From GWF2-43-63 sp035390965 (GTDB taxonomy: Bacteria; Bacteroidota; Bacteroidia; Bacteroidales; DTU049), in the NCBI GenBank assembly GCA_035390965.1, contig DAOPKE010000076.1, positions 1 through 13,161 on the forward strand: DNA of 13,161 bases, read 5' to 3'. Of the stretch, positions 5,983-13,161 are shown one piece after another. Below the pieces are notes generated by a model. That model saw nothing but the letters and a program-made list of their open reading frames with translations, did not search any database and was not told the origin of the DNA. Within the stretch, counting starts at the first letter, position 1; each line of letters begins with the position of its first letter. The position numbers were made by a program, and so were the translations under genes.

Positions 5983-6741
5983 TCAAATCAACAAATCATC
6001 GCGATAGCACATGGCAATTTCGTGGTGGAAAAATGTGCGTTCCTTGCCGTCGGGCATTTTCAGACGCAGCTGTCCATTTGGTTCTGAGCCAAGGATGCGG
6101 CATTTCAGAATATCGTCGCCAAGCTTGAAATTCTGATCGGTGCCAACACCAAACAGGCGGCCGTCGTAGGACCAGAAAGTTTTTTCGGCGCCGAGTGCCA
6201 GAAAATTCTCATAACTGGTGAGAAAAGCCCCGGTCAGTTTATTGATTTCGGTTTCAATATCCCGTTTTTTACCATCCATCATTTCGAGAGAAACAGCGGC
6301 CTGCAGATCGCCTGCAAAATGAATCTGATTCACATTCACGCCAATACCAATCACAGTGGCAAGAATATCATTTCCTTTTAGTGAATTTTCGATGAGAATG
6401 CCGGCAATTTTGCGGCTATCAACCATAATGTCGTTGGGCCATTTTATGGAGACTTCGGCTCCGGGCAATTCGGCCGAAACATAATTGTGGGCTGCCACCG
6501 CAATAATCTGGCTAAGCACAAACTGATCAGCCACTTTCACTGCCGGATTTTTCAACAAGATACTCATAAGAATATTTTCGCCAGTTTCAGATTCCCATGT
6601 ATGGTCTCCCTGCCCGCGGCCGGCCGACTGAAACGCCGCACTGAAAATATGCAGCTCATTATTCAAAACTTCATTAACCTGGCTCATAGCCCACTGATTG
6701 GTGGATTCTACAACTTCGTTTCTGTGAAATATAGTTTTCAT
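5983..6741 (-). CDS. birA: Biotin--[acetyl-CoA-carboxylase] ligase
   Basis: A 252-residue cytoplasmic ligase that activates biotin with ATP to biotinyl-AMP and transfers it to the lysine of biotin carboxyl carrier proteins. Visible motifs are ESTN (12-15), the biotinyl-AMP loop region QSAGRGQGDHTW (38-49, a variant of GRGRxGRxW), KWPNDIMVDSRKIAGILIE (100-118) with the catalytic lysine region, and GIGVNVN (132-138). There is no N-terminal helix-turn-helix, so this is the monofunctional class that does not act as a biotin-operon repressor. The C-terminal SH3-like domain (PNGQLRLKMPDGKERTFFHHEI) is present, so the gene is complete. It is divergent from rsfS with 84 nt between starts. A minus-strand TAAATTTG (6808-6815) could be its -7 element. 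Confidence 0.93.
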   Translation of the reverse strand: MKTIFHRNEVVESTNQWAMSQVNEVLNNELHIFSAAFQSAGRGQGDHTWESETGENILMSILLKNPAVKVADQFVLSQIIAVAAHNYVSAELPGAEVSIKWPNDIMVDSRKIAGILIENSLKGNDILATVIGIGVNVNQIHFAGDLQAAVSLEMMDGKKRDIETEINKLTGAFLTSYENFLALGAEKTFWSYDGRLFGVGTDQNFKLGDDILKCRILGSEPNGQLRLKMPDGKERTFFHHEIAMCYRDDLLI

Positions 6742-6775
6742 AGCTTTGATTTTTTAGGAGAGTTATCACCAATGG

Positions 6776-6805
6776 TTTGTTATAATGTCAAATTGAGTAA
6801 CTTTG
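6776..6805 (+). promoter_or_regulatory. Promoter of the rsfS-ftsH-cdsA-psd operon
   Basis: TTTG (6776-6779) and TAACTTTG (6798-6805) match the Bacteroidota -33 TTTG and -7 TAnnTTTG elements with an 18-nt spacer. The predicted start is around 6810, leaving a leader of about 15 nt before the ATG at 6826. Confidence 0.65.
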
Positions 6806-6820
6806 TACAAATTTACAAAG
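6801..6820. promoter_or_regulatory. Palindrome between divergent birA and rsfS promoters
   Basis: CTTTGTA (6801-6807) and TACAAAG (6814-6820) form a perfect 7-bp inverted repeat with a 6-nt spacer. It overlaps the rsfS -7 element and contains TAAATTTG on the minus strand (6808-6815), a possible birA -7 element. It may be an operator acting on both genes, or just the consequence of facing -7 elements. Confidence 0.4.
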
Positions 6821-6825
6821 ATTAA

Positions 6826-7179
6826 ATGGTAAAAACTGTTAAAGACCCGCTTGTATCGAAATTAACCAAAGCGCTCAAATCAAAAAAAGCGCAAAACATC
6901 GTCGTTCTCGACATGCGTGAAACCGGACAAAATGTCTGCGATTTTTTTGTGATTTGTCATGGAGTTTCCGGCGTTCAAACGCAGGGTATTGCCGAAAATG
7001 CCATCCGGGAACTAAGGAAAGAAGAGGGTTTCAAGCCCATTCAAGTGGAAGGACTGTCCAATGCCGAATGGATACTGGTGGACTACGGCAATGTTGTGGC
7101 ACACATTTTCAGAGAAGACATGCGCGAATTTTTCCGGCTTGAGGATTTATGGGCCGATGCAAAAATCACCACAATTTAA
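6826..7179 (+). CDS. rsfS: Ribosome silencing factor RsfS
   Basis: A 117-residue protein of the RsfS/Iojap (DUF143) family, usual size. RsfS binds ribosomal protein uL14 on the 50S subunit and blocks joining with 30S, lowering translation in starvation or stationary phase. Matching features are NIVVLDMRETGQNVCDFFVICHG (24-46), QTQGIAENAIRELRKEEG (51-68) and the C-terminal signature EWILVDYGNVVAHIFREDMREFFRLEDLW (81-109). It is the first gene of the operon, right behind a strong predicted promoter, with ftsH 24 nt downstream. No Shine-Dalgarno sequence is seen, which is normal for the phylum. Confidence 0.95.
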   Translation: MVKTVKDPLVSKLTKALKSKKAQNIVVLDMRETGQNVCDFFVICHGVSGVQTQGIAENAIRELRKEEGFKPIQVEGLSNAEWILVDYGNVVAHIFREDMREFFRLEDLWADAKITTI

Positions 7180-7203
7180 ATAACAGAACCACAGAGCTTT
7201 AAT

Positions 7204-9267
7204 ATGAAAGATAAGCCCAAAGACAACCCTAATCAAGGTCCGAAAAAGAAATTCAATTTCTACTGGATATATGCCATAATGGCAATAGCATTTTTCGCCA
7301 TGTATTTTTATGGATCCGAACCACAGGAGCCCAAAGAAATCATGTGGCAACGTTTCGAAAACGAAATGCTGGCCAAACATCACATTGAAAAAATCGTGGT
7401 GGTGAACAAGGAATTTGCCGAAATCCACATTAAGAAAGACATTGTAACATCCGACAGCAGTTACAAAGACGCAGTGAAAGGCAAAGAAAACATCGGGCCT
7501 CACTACACCATGAAATTCCTGTCGCCCGAAAGTTTCCAGACGCAACTGGCAGCGGCAGAAGACCGCATTTTTGCCAAAGATACGGTTGGAAAAACACCCC
7601 AACAAGTTCTTGAACTTGAAAAAACACGTCATGTAAATGTTGTTCCCGAAGAGCGCACCAACTGGGGCAGCACCATTCTGGTGAACTGGATTCTGCCCAT
7701 TGCCATCGTGCTTGGCATCTGGTTTCTGTTCATGCGCATGATGAACCGGGGCAGCGGCGGCGGTCAGATTTTCAATGTCGGAAAATCAAAAGCTCAATTG
7801 TTCGACAGGGATACTCAGGTCTCCATCACATTCAAGGATGTGGCCGGACTAGAAGAAGCCAAAGTTGAAGTGGTGGAAGTAGTGGATTTTCTTAAAAATC
7901 CGAAAAAATACACCAGTCTTGGTGGAAAAATACCCAAAGGCGTGTTGCTGGTAGGCCCTCCGGGCACCGGAAAAACATTGCTGGCCAAAGCAGTAGCCGG
8001 TGAAGCCAAAGTTCCCTTCTTCTCCATCAGCGGCTCCGATTTTGTCGAAATGTTTGTCGGTGTAGGCGCTTCGCGGGTACGCGATCTGTTCCGTCAAGCC
8101 AAAGAAAAAGCACCCTGTATTGTTTTCATCGATGAAATTGATGCCATTGGGCGTGCCCGTGGCCGTGCCAATATCACCGGTGCCAACGATGAGCGCGAAA
8201 ATACGCTCAATCAGCTGCTTACCGAAATGGACGGCTTCTCAACCAATGCCGGCGTCATCATTCTGGCAGCTACCAACCGCGCCGATATTCTCGACAAAGC
8301 CCTCATGCGTGCCGGACGATTCGACCGCCTGATTTATGTCGAACTGCCCGACCTGCACGAACGCGAAGCTATTTTCAATGTCCACATTAAACCGCTCAAG
8401 CTGTCCGAAGACGTTAAATCGGATTTTCTGGCCAAACAGACCCCCGGATTCAGCGGAGCTGATATTGCCAATGTCTGTAATGAAGCCGCGCTGATAGCAG
8501 CCCGTAATGGGAAAAAAGCCATTGAAAAACAAGACTTCCTCGATGCCATAGACCGCATTATTGCCGGACTTGAAAAACGAAATAAAATTATTTCGGTTGA
8601 TGAGAAAAAAACCATTGCCTATCACGAAGCCGGACATGCTTCGGTAAGCTGGTTACTCGAACACGCCCATCCGCTGGTGAAAGTAACCATTGTTCCACGC
8701 GGAAAAGCACTTGGAGCGGCATGGTATCTTCCCGAAGAACGTTCCATCACCACATGGAATCAGATTTACGATGAAATGACCTCGGCTTTGGGTGGACGTG
8801 CATCGGAAGAGGTGAACTTCAACGAAGTCTCCACCGGCGCACTCAACGATCTGGAAAAGGTGACCAAGCAGGCCTACGCATCGGTGGCGTATTTCGGACT
8901 GAGCAAGAAACTCGGAAACATCAGCTTTTTTGATTCATCGGGATCACAGGAATTCTATTTTACCAAACCCTACTCGGAGAAAACTGCCGAAGTAATTGAT
9001 TCCGAAGTACATAACATTGTTGAAAGTGCTTACCAACGTGCAAAGGACCTGCTGATTGCCAACCGCGAAAAAGTGTCACAACTCGCCAAACTATTACTTG
9101 AAAAAGAAGTAATTTTCCGCGAAGATGTGGAACATATTTTCGGACCACGTCCCTGGGCCGACAAGGAAACAACAAAGCATGTCGCACCAAAAGTCATTGA
9201 AACATCTTCTGAAGAAACTCCTGAGGAAAAGCCTGAGGATAACACCAAAGCTGATACAAAAGAATAA
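7204..9267 (+). CDS. ftsH: ATP-dependent zinc metalloprotease FtsH
   Basis: A 687-residue membrane-anchored AAA+ protease that extracts and degrades membrane and misfolded cytoplasmic proteins. The order is a short basic N-terminus, membrane segment 1 (about 20-36), a periplasmic region (about 40-155), membrane segment 2 (about 158-178), then the AAA+ domain. This shows Walker A GPPGTGKT (251-258), pore loop MFVG (283-286), Walker B VFIDEID (307-313) and the second region of homology ATNRADILDKALMRAGRFDR (356-375). The protease domain has zinc site HEAGH (474-478) and the probable third ligand D549 in TGALNDL. AAWYLPEERSI (505-515) is typical of Bacteroidota FtsH. The acidic tail (about 665-687) is low complexity. 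Length is normal for the phylum and all catalytic residues are present. Confidence 0.97.
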   Translation: MKDKPKDNPNQGPKKKFNFYWIYAIMAIAFFAMYFYGSEPQEPKEIMWQRFENEMLAKHHIEKIVVVNKEFAEIHIKKDIVTSDSSYKDAVKGKENIGPHYTMKFLSPESFQTQLAAAEDRIFAKDTVGKTPQQVLELEKTRHVNVVPEERTNWGSTILVNWILPIAIVLGIWFLFMRMMNRGSGGGQIFNVGKSKAQLFDRDTQVSITFKDVAGLEEAKVEVVEVVDFLKNPKKYTSLGGKIPKGVLLVGPPGTGKTLLAKAVAGEAKVPFFSISGSDFVEMFVGVGASRVRDLFRQAKEKAPCIVFIDEIDAIGRARGRANITGANDERENTLNQLLTEMDGFSTNAGVIILAATNRADILDKALMRAGRFDRLIYVELPDLHEREAIFNVHIKPLKLSEDVKSDFLAKQTPGFSGADIANVCNEAALIAARNGKKAIEKQDFLDAIDRIIAGLEKRNKIISVDEKKTIAYHEAGHASVSWLLEHAHPLVKVTIVPRGKALGAAWYLPEERSITTWNQIYDEMTSALGGRASEEVNFNEVSTGALNDLEKVTKQAYASVAYFGLSKKLGNISFFDSSGSQEFYFTKPYSEKTAEVIDSEVHNIVESAYQRAKDLLIANREKVSQLAKLLLEKEVIFREDVEHIFGPRPWADKETTKHVAPKVIETSSEETPEEKPEDNTKADTKE

Positions 9268-9279
9268 CAATCTGCCGGC

Positions 9280-9921
9280 ATGAAGCAGTTCGAACATATT
9301 GAATTACGCGAAAAGGTGCTCAAACGCATCCGCAATGCGCTGATCAATAAAACCGAACTCAATGCCGAACAGCTGAATGTTGAAATCGCCGCATTCAAAC
9401 CTTTTCAGCAGGCCATTCCGTTTGAATTTGCAAAAAACTTCACCGATGCAGGCGGCTTTTTCTATTATTCCGAAAACCGGCAGGAACTCAAAATTGCCAT
9501 CAACACACTTCTGAATGAAAAGGGCTATATGAGCGTGTATTGCAGCAACGACGATTTGTCGTCGCTTGTAAATACAGGCGTCACTGCCGTTCTGACCGAG
9601 CTGGGAGATCTGCCGGCTACTCCGGTGGTAATCACCGAATGTGAGTTTCTCTGCGCACGCACCGGAAGTATTCTGCTCAGTAGTTTTCTAAGCTGCGGTC
9701 GCCGGGGCATCGCCACCAACGACGCTTTGATTGTGGTGGCAAAAATCGATCAGATTCTTCCTGATATTCAGGACGCCATTCAGGCCATGACTGAAAAATA
9801 CTCCGAAGAGTTTCCCAGCCAGCTGACTTTTGTGACTGGTCCAAGCTGCACCAATGCCATTGAAAATAATTTTATCCGCGGTGCACACGGTTCTAAGGAA
9901 GTTTACGTTTTTCTTCATTAA
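9280..9921 (+). CDS. LUD-domain protein (LutC/YkgG-like)
   Basis: A 213-residue protein of the LUD (lactate utilisation, LutB/LutC) superfamily. The conserved parts are VVITECEFLCARTGSILL (116-133), FVTGPSCTNAIE (184-195) and the C-terminal GAHGSKEVYVFL (201-212). LutC proteins take part in L-lactate oxidation together with LutA and LutB, but neither is nearby. The gene stands alone between ftsH (12 nt upstream) and cdsA (18 nt downstream), as I recall in other Bacteroidota. Its role in this operon is therefore not established, and naming it LutC would overstate the evidence. The protein looks complete, with no signal peptide or membrane segment. Confidence 0.85.
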   Translation: MKQFEHIELREKVLKRIRNALINKTELNAEQLNVEIAAFKPFQQAIPFEFAKNFTDAGGFFYYSENRQELKIAINTLLNEKGYMSVYCSNDDLSSLVNTGVTAVLTELGDLPATPVVITECEFLCARTGSILLSSFLSCGRRGIATNDALIVVAKIDQILPDIQDAIQAMTEKYSEEFPSQLTFVTGPSCTNAIENNFIRGAHGSKEVYVFLH

Positions 9922-9939
9922 TCAACTAAAACTCCGATT

Positions 9940-10794
9940 ATGAAGAATTTCCTTGTCCGCTCCGCTTCTGCTGTTGTTTATGCAGGTCTGCTCATCGCCG
10001 GGAGTCTTTGGTGGTCACCGCTGCTCTACCTCACTCTGACGGCCTTTCTAATCATCGGCCTGCTGGAATTGAAAAAGCTGTTGCAAACGGATATTCACAG
10101 GATTTTGCTTGTCATCTGGTCCATTATCGGTGTGCTGTTCATGCTGATAACGGTTGCATTGTTTGACCGAACGCTAATTGACAATGATTTTGACAGTGAA
10201 GCATTGACACCGCTGCTTTTCTTTTCTCCATTTTTACTTGCCTTTATAATATTAATAATCAGCACTATATCGCGCAAACCGGCGCAAGGACTTTTGTCAT
10301 TTTTTTCAATTTCCATTGTTTATCTGCTGATCCCTTTCATGTTCATGATAGGAATACAGAATGCGGTTTTTGCCGATTCGCAGCCCTGGCTGCTGGTTCT
10401 GCTGGCTGCCATCTGGATCAATGACAGCATGGCCTATATCACTGGCAGTCTGATTGGAAAACACAAGCTGATCGAGCGCATTTCACCCGGCAAAACCTGG
10501 GAAGGATTTTTGGGCGGACTAATATTTACAATCGCTACCCTATTGATTATCAATCAGATATTTTTTGACTTTGATGCCATTTCACTCGCAATCATTGCTT
10601 TGGTGATTGTGATGAGCGGCACCATCGGCGATCTGCTCGAATCCAAGCTCAAACGCGAAGCCGGTGTAAAAGACTCGGGCAACATCATTCCAGGCCACGG
10701 CGGAATCCTCGACCGGATCGACAGCTTGCTGGTGGCGGCTCCTTTTACTGGTATAGCATTGTTAATCAACGAAATAATTATACATTGGCACTAA
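9940..10794 (+). CDS. cdsA: Phosphatidate cytidylyltransferase (CDP-diacylglycerol synthase)
   Basis: A 284-residue polytopic inner-membrane enzyme that makes CDP-diacylglycerol from phosphatidate and CTP, the branch point for all phospholipids. About eight hydrophobic segments are seen across 10-280. The family signature lies in the C-terminal half: WINDSMAYITGSLIGKHKL (159-177), ISPGKTWEG (181-189), and GTIGDLLESKLKREAGVKDSG (227-247) continuing to IIPGHGGILDRIDS (249-262), which carries the conserved metal-binding aspartates. The stop overlaps the psd start by one base (TAATG), so the two are translationally coupled and their products act in the same pathway. Confidence 0.95.
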   Translation: MKNFLVRSASAVVYAGLLIAGSLWWSPLLYLTLTAFLIIGLLELKKLLQTDIHRILLVIWSIIGVLFMLITVALFDRTLIDNDFDSEALTPLLFFSPFLLAFIILIISTISRKPAQGLLSFFSISIVYLLIPFMFMIGIQNAVFADSQPWLLVLLAAIWINDSMAYITGSLIGKHKLIERISPGKTWEGFLGGLIFTIATLLIINQIFFDFDAISLAIIALVIVMSGTIGDLLESKLKREAGVKDSGNIIPGHGGILDRIDSLLVAAPFTGIALLINEIIIHWH

Positions 10795-11459
10795 TGAGAA
10801 CACATCCTGCAGGAAAAGATGTAATAAATTGGGTTGTTACAATTCTTGGCACCATTGCCCTGATGGTCATCATGTTTGTGCCTTTTAAGTTATTCTATGT
10901 TATTTGTGGTGTTTTGTTTATTCTGGCTGCGCTGTGTTTCTGGGTATTCACTTTTTTCAGATATCCCAAGCGGAATATTCCACAGGAAAATCCAAACCTG
11001 ATTTATTCGGCCGCCGACGGCAAAGTGGTGGTGGTTGAAAAAATCAAAACCGACCGTTTTCCGGAAGGCGAAGCCATTCAGATTTCGGTGTTTATGAGCA
11101 TCTACGATGTACATCTGAACTATGTTCCCATCAGCGGAACCGTTACTTCAGTTGAACACCGTAACGGGCTGCATATCATGGCTATAAAGCCAAAAGCTTC
11201 GCTCGAAAATGAGCAATCCGAAACTGTTATTCTGACCGAAAAAGGACAACAGATCATCACCCGCCAGATTGCCGGAGCTGCTGCCCGAAGGGTGCTGACT
11301 TTTGTTGAAAAAGACCAGAAAGTGAAGGCCGGCGACGAGCTCGGATTCATCCGTTTTGGCAGCCGGGTCGATCATATCATTCCGGTCGGTTCAACCATAA
11401 AAGTGAAACCGGGCGAAAAAGTGACCGGATGCAAAAGTATTATTGCAGAACTTAACTAA
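10794..11459 (+). CDS. psd: Phosphatidylserine decarboxylase, short class with GS cleavage site
   Basis: A 221-residue protein of the short, archaeal-type phosphatidylserine decarboxylase class, which makes phosphatidylethanolamine at the membrane using a pyruvoyl cofactor. Two N-terminal membrane segments (about 12-30 and 33-55) precede the catalytic part. FMSIYDVHLNYVPISG (100-115) is the conserved His-containing motif, and FGSRVDHIIP (188-197) carries the self-cleavage site Gly189-Ser190, where Ser190 would become the pyruvoyl group. A TTG nine bases upstream (10785) is in frame, but the ATG at 10794 is preferred because of the TAATG overlap with cdsA. Phosphatidylserine synthase is not visible in the window, and in many relatives it lies close by. 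Confidence 0.92.
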   Translation: MRTHPAGKDVINWVVTILGTIALMVIMFVPFKLFYVICGVLFILAALCFWVFTFFRYPKRNIPQENPNLIYSAADGKVVVVEKIKTDRFPEGEAIQISVFMSIYDVHLNYVPISGTVTSVEHRNGLHIMAIKPKASLENEQSETVILTEKGQQIITRQIAGAAARRVLTFVEKDQKVKAGDELGFIRFGSRVDHIIPVGSTIKVKPGEKVTGCKSIIAELN

Positions 11460-11467
11460 TTGTTTCA

Positions 11468-13161
11468 ATGGCCATAAATCCAGCAAAACGAATCACCAGA
11501 ATCATCAAAAACGGTGAACCTGAACATATCTGGCAATTTTCACGTGTAGGCGGTGTCAACCGCGTCAATATTGTTTCGGGCGAAGACATTGCCCTGCTCG
11601 ATACCCTCGATCAGAAGCTATGGACGGCGCTGAGCTGCCCGGTCTCTGGCCTTGAAATCGATGACAAAACACTCGACCTGATTGACTCCGACGATGATGG
11701 ACGCATACGCGTGCCGGAAATAATTACAGCCGGCAAATGGATTACATCTGTGCTGAAAAATCCCGATGAACTGCTCGAAGACCGCAGCAAACTACCGCTC
11801 GACTCCATCGACGATTCAACCGGCGAAGGAAAAGAATTGCTGGCCTCAGCCATTCAGATTCTGAAAAACCTGGGCAAGGAAGGTCAGACTGAAATCAGCG
11901 TTGAAGAAACCTCGGATACCAAGGGCATTTTTGCCAATACAAAATTCAATGGCGACGGCATCATTACTGCCGATTCAACCGATGACGAAAGTCTGAAGTC
12001 ACTGATCGAAAACATCATCACCTGTCTGGGCTCCAAAGAAGACCGTAATGGAAATCCGGGAATTGACACAGAGCTGATAAACAATTTCTTTCAGCATTGC
12101 GAGGATTACAACACCTGGCAATTGGTGGCAAAAACCAACCAAAAAGAAATTCTTCCATTTGATGGCAGCACTGCTGCGGCACTCGATGCATTCAATGCCG
12201 TAAAGGAAAAAGTGGATGATTATTTTCTGCGTTGCAGACTGGCGGAATACGATCCGGCCTCAGCCGAAGTGCTCAATGCCCAATTGACTCAGTACGAAGC
12301 CATCAGCCCTAAAAATCTGGCGCAGAACATGATTGAAATTGCCTCTTTGCCTGTAGCCAAAATGAACGGCACGAAAAATCTTCCATTAATTGATAGTGTC
12401 AATCCCGCATGGAGTGAGCCAATAGCAATTTTCAGCGAGCTGGTGGTCAAACCCGTTTTTGGTCCAAAAAAAGAACTGACTCTTGTTGAATGGCAGTCAC
12501 TGTTTCAGAAATTTGCATCGTATCAACAATGGCTGGCTGATAAAAAAGGGGCTGAAGTTGAGCAACTCGGTGCTGAAACCATTGCAACCATTCTGGATAA
12601 CATCCATAAAGAATCGCTTCTGGAGCTGGTTGCAGAGGATCTGAAAGTGGAAGCCGAAGCCAACAACATCATTAAAGTTGATCGGTTGGTGCGCTACTAC
12701 CGTGATCTGCACACACTTTTGCGCAATTATGTCAATTTCAGCGATTTTTATCAACCCGGCATCAAAGGAATTTTTCAAGCCGGCGAACTTTACATTGATC
12801 AGCGCTGCTGTGACCTTTGCATTAAAGTGTCCGATATGCCCAAACACACCAAAATGGCCGGCGGCAGCGGTATCTGCCTGCTCTACTGCGATTGTGTTTC
12901 GCGCACCGGTGAAAAAATGACCATTGTGGCAGCACTCACCGACGGCGACAACGACGATATCACCATTGGACGCAACGCCATTTTCTACGATCGCAAAGGC
13001 CAGGACTGGGATGCCACCATTGTAAATATCATCGATAATCCCATCAGCATCCGCCAGGCATTCTGGTCGCCCTACAAAAAGCTGTCGAAATTCATTTCGA
13101 AACAGGTTGAAAAAATGGCGGCATCGAAAGAAAAATCGATGGAAGAAAAAAACATGGGCAA
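11468..13161 (+). CDS. Large EF-hand-containing protein of unknown function (partial, runs off the edge)
   Basis: The frame from the ATG at 11468 stays open to the last base, giving 564 residues without a stop, so the 3' end is missing. I do not recognise a named family, but I recall similar long conserved hypothetical proteins in Bacteroidota and delta-proteobacteria. Residues 73-84 (DSDDDGRIRVPE) are a canonical 12-residue EF-hand loop with D1, D3, D5, G6, I8 and E12. Two degenerate loops follow at about 159-170 (NGDGII) and 192-203 (DRNGNPGID). There is a cysteine-rich stretch at 447-476 (CCDLC, then CLLYCDC), then an FWSPYKKLSKFI segment and a charged Lys/Glu-rich end. No signal peptide. 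It begins 8 nt after psd, so it is probably co-transcribed with the lipid genes. Function unknown; calcium binding is inferred. Confidence 0.8.
   Translation, partial: MAINPAKRITRIIKNGEPEHIWQFSRVGGVNRVNIVSGEDIALLDTLDQKLWTALSCPVSGLEIDDKTLDLIDSDDDGRIRVPEIITAGKWITSVLKNPDELLEDRSKLPLDSIDDSTGEGKELLASAIQILKNLGKEGQTEISVEETSDTKGIFANTKFNGDGIITADSTDDESLKSLIENIITCLGSKEDRNGNPGIDTELINNFFQHCEDYNTWQLVAKTNQKEILPFDGSTAAALDAFNAVKEKVDDYFLRCRLAEYDPASAEVLNAQLTQYEAISPKNLAQNMIEIASLPVAKMNGTKNLPLIDSVNPAWSEPIAIFSELVVKPVFGPKKELTLVEWQSLFQKFASYQQWLADKKGAEVEQLGAETIATILDNIHKESLLELVAEDLKVEAEANNIIKVDRLVRYYRDLHTLLRNYVNFSDFYQPGIKGIFQAGELYIDQRCCDLCIKVSDMPKHTKMAGGSGICLLYCDCVSRTGEKMTIVAALTDGDNDDITIGRNAIFYDRKGQDWDATIVNIIDNPISIRQAFWSPYKKLSKFISKQVEKMAASKEKSMEEKNMG

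Noticed and set aside
5528..5986. Minus-strand frame of 152 codons
   Set aside because: Arg/Cys/His-rich composition, no domain, runs through the direct repeats and GTAACG cluster. Only the short RVTRGIY match to the antitoxin is of note.
8239..8637. Minus-strand frame antisense to ftsH
   Set aside because: The plus strand encodes the conserved AAA+ and protease region; this is a shadow frame.
10785..10793. TTG start of psd
   Set aside because: The ATG at 10794 makes a TAATG junction with cdsA and needs no rare start codon.

Overview
The window looks like chromosome from a member of the Bacteroidota, probably Bacteroidales-like. Intergenic regions carry TAnnTTTG-type -7 promoter elements, start codons lack clear Shine-Dalgarno sequences, and the block rsfS-ftsH-LUD-cdsA-psd is, from memory, a gene order common in this phylum. 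No tRNA, rRNA, CRISPR array or transposase gene was seen.

Layout. The left edge (2-736, minus strand) is a complete FtsE-type ABC ATPase. Between it and birA lies an accessory interval (about 740-5980), mostly minus strand and rich in gene-free, hairpin-bearing DNA. It holds (i) 737-1328, no credible gene, several hairpins and a terminator-like stem-loop; (ii) a 5'-truncated RHS-repeat protein (1916-3442) with an AT-rich C-terminal domain that looks like a papain-fold cysteine protease toxin, and 2 nt after its stop a small exported protein that is the likely immunity factor (1329-1913); (iii) a 208-base remnant-like spacer with a bulged GC-rich hairpin (3467-3674); (iv) an AbiE-like type IV toxin-antitoxin pair (AbiEii-family nucleotidyltransferase plus DUF6088-like antitoxin) coupled by a 4-base ATGA overlap, with a 9-bp inverted repeat at its promoter; (v) 5359-5982, another gene-free stretch with two strong hairpins, short repeats, and a 21-bp near-copy of a piece of the antitoxin gene.

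From 5983 rightwards the DNA is core genome. A monofunctional biotin ligase (birA, minus) is divergent from a tightly packed plus-strand operon: rsfS, ftsH, a LUD-domain gene, cdsA, psd and a large EF-hand-containing protein of unknown function that runs off the right edge. The gaps in this operon are 24, 12 and 18 nt, then a 1-nt overlap, then 8 nt. cdsA and psd act in the same pathway (CDP-diacylglycerol, then phosphatidylserine, then phosphatidylethanolamine). FtsH is the membrane AAA+ protease and RsfS is a ribosome-hibernation factor.

The most interesting material is the orphan RHS tail with its putative protease toxin and exported putative immunity protein, and the antitoxin operator and antitoxin-like repeat around the AbiE pair. 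All identifications come from reading the sequence and from memory of family motifs; no database search was run.
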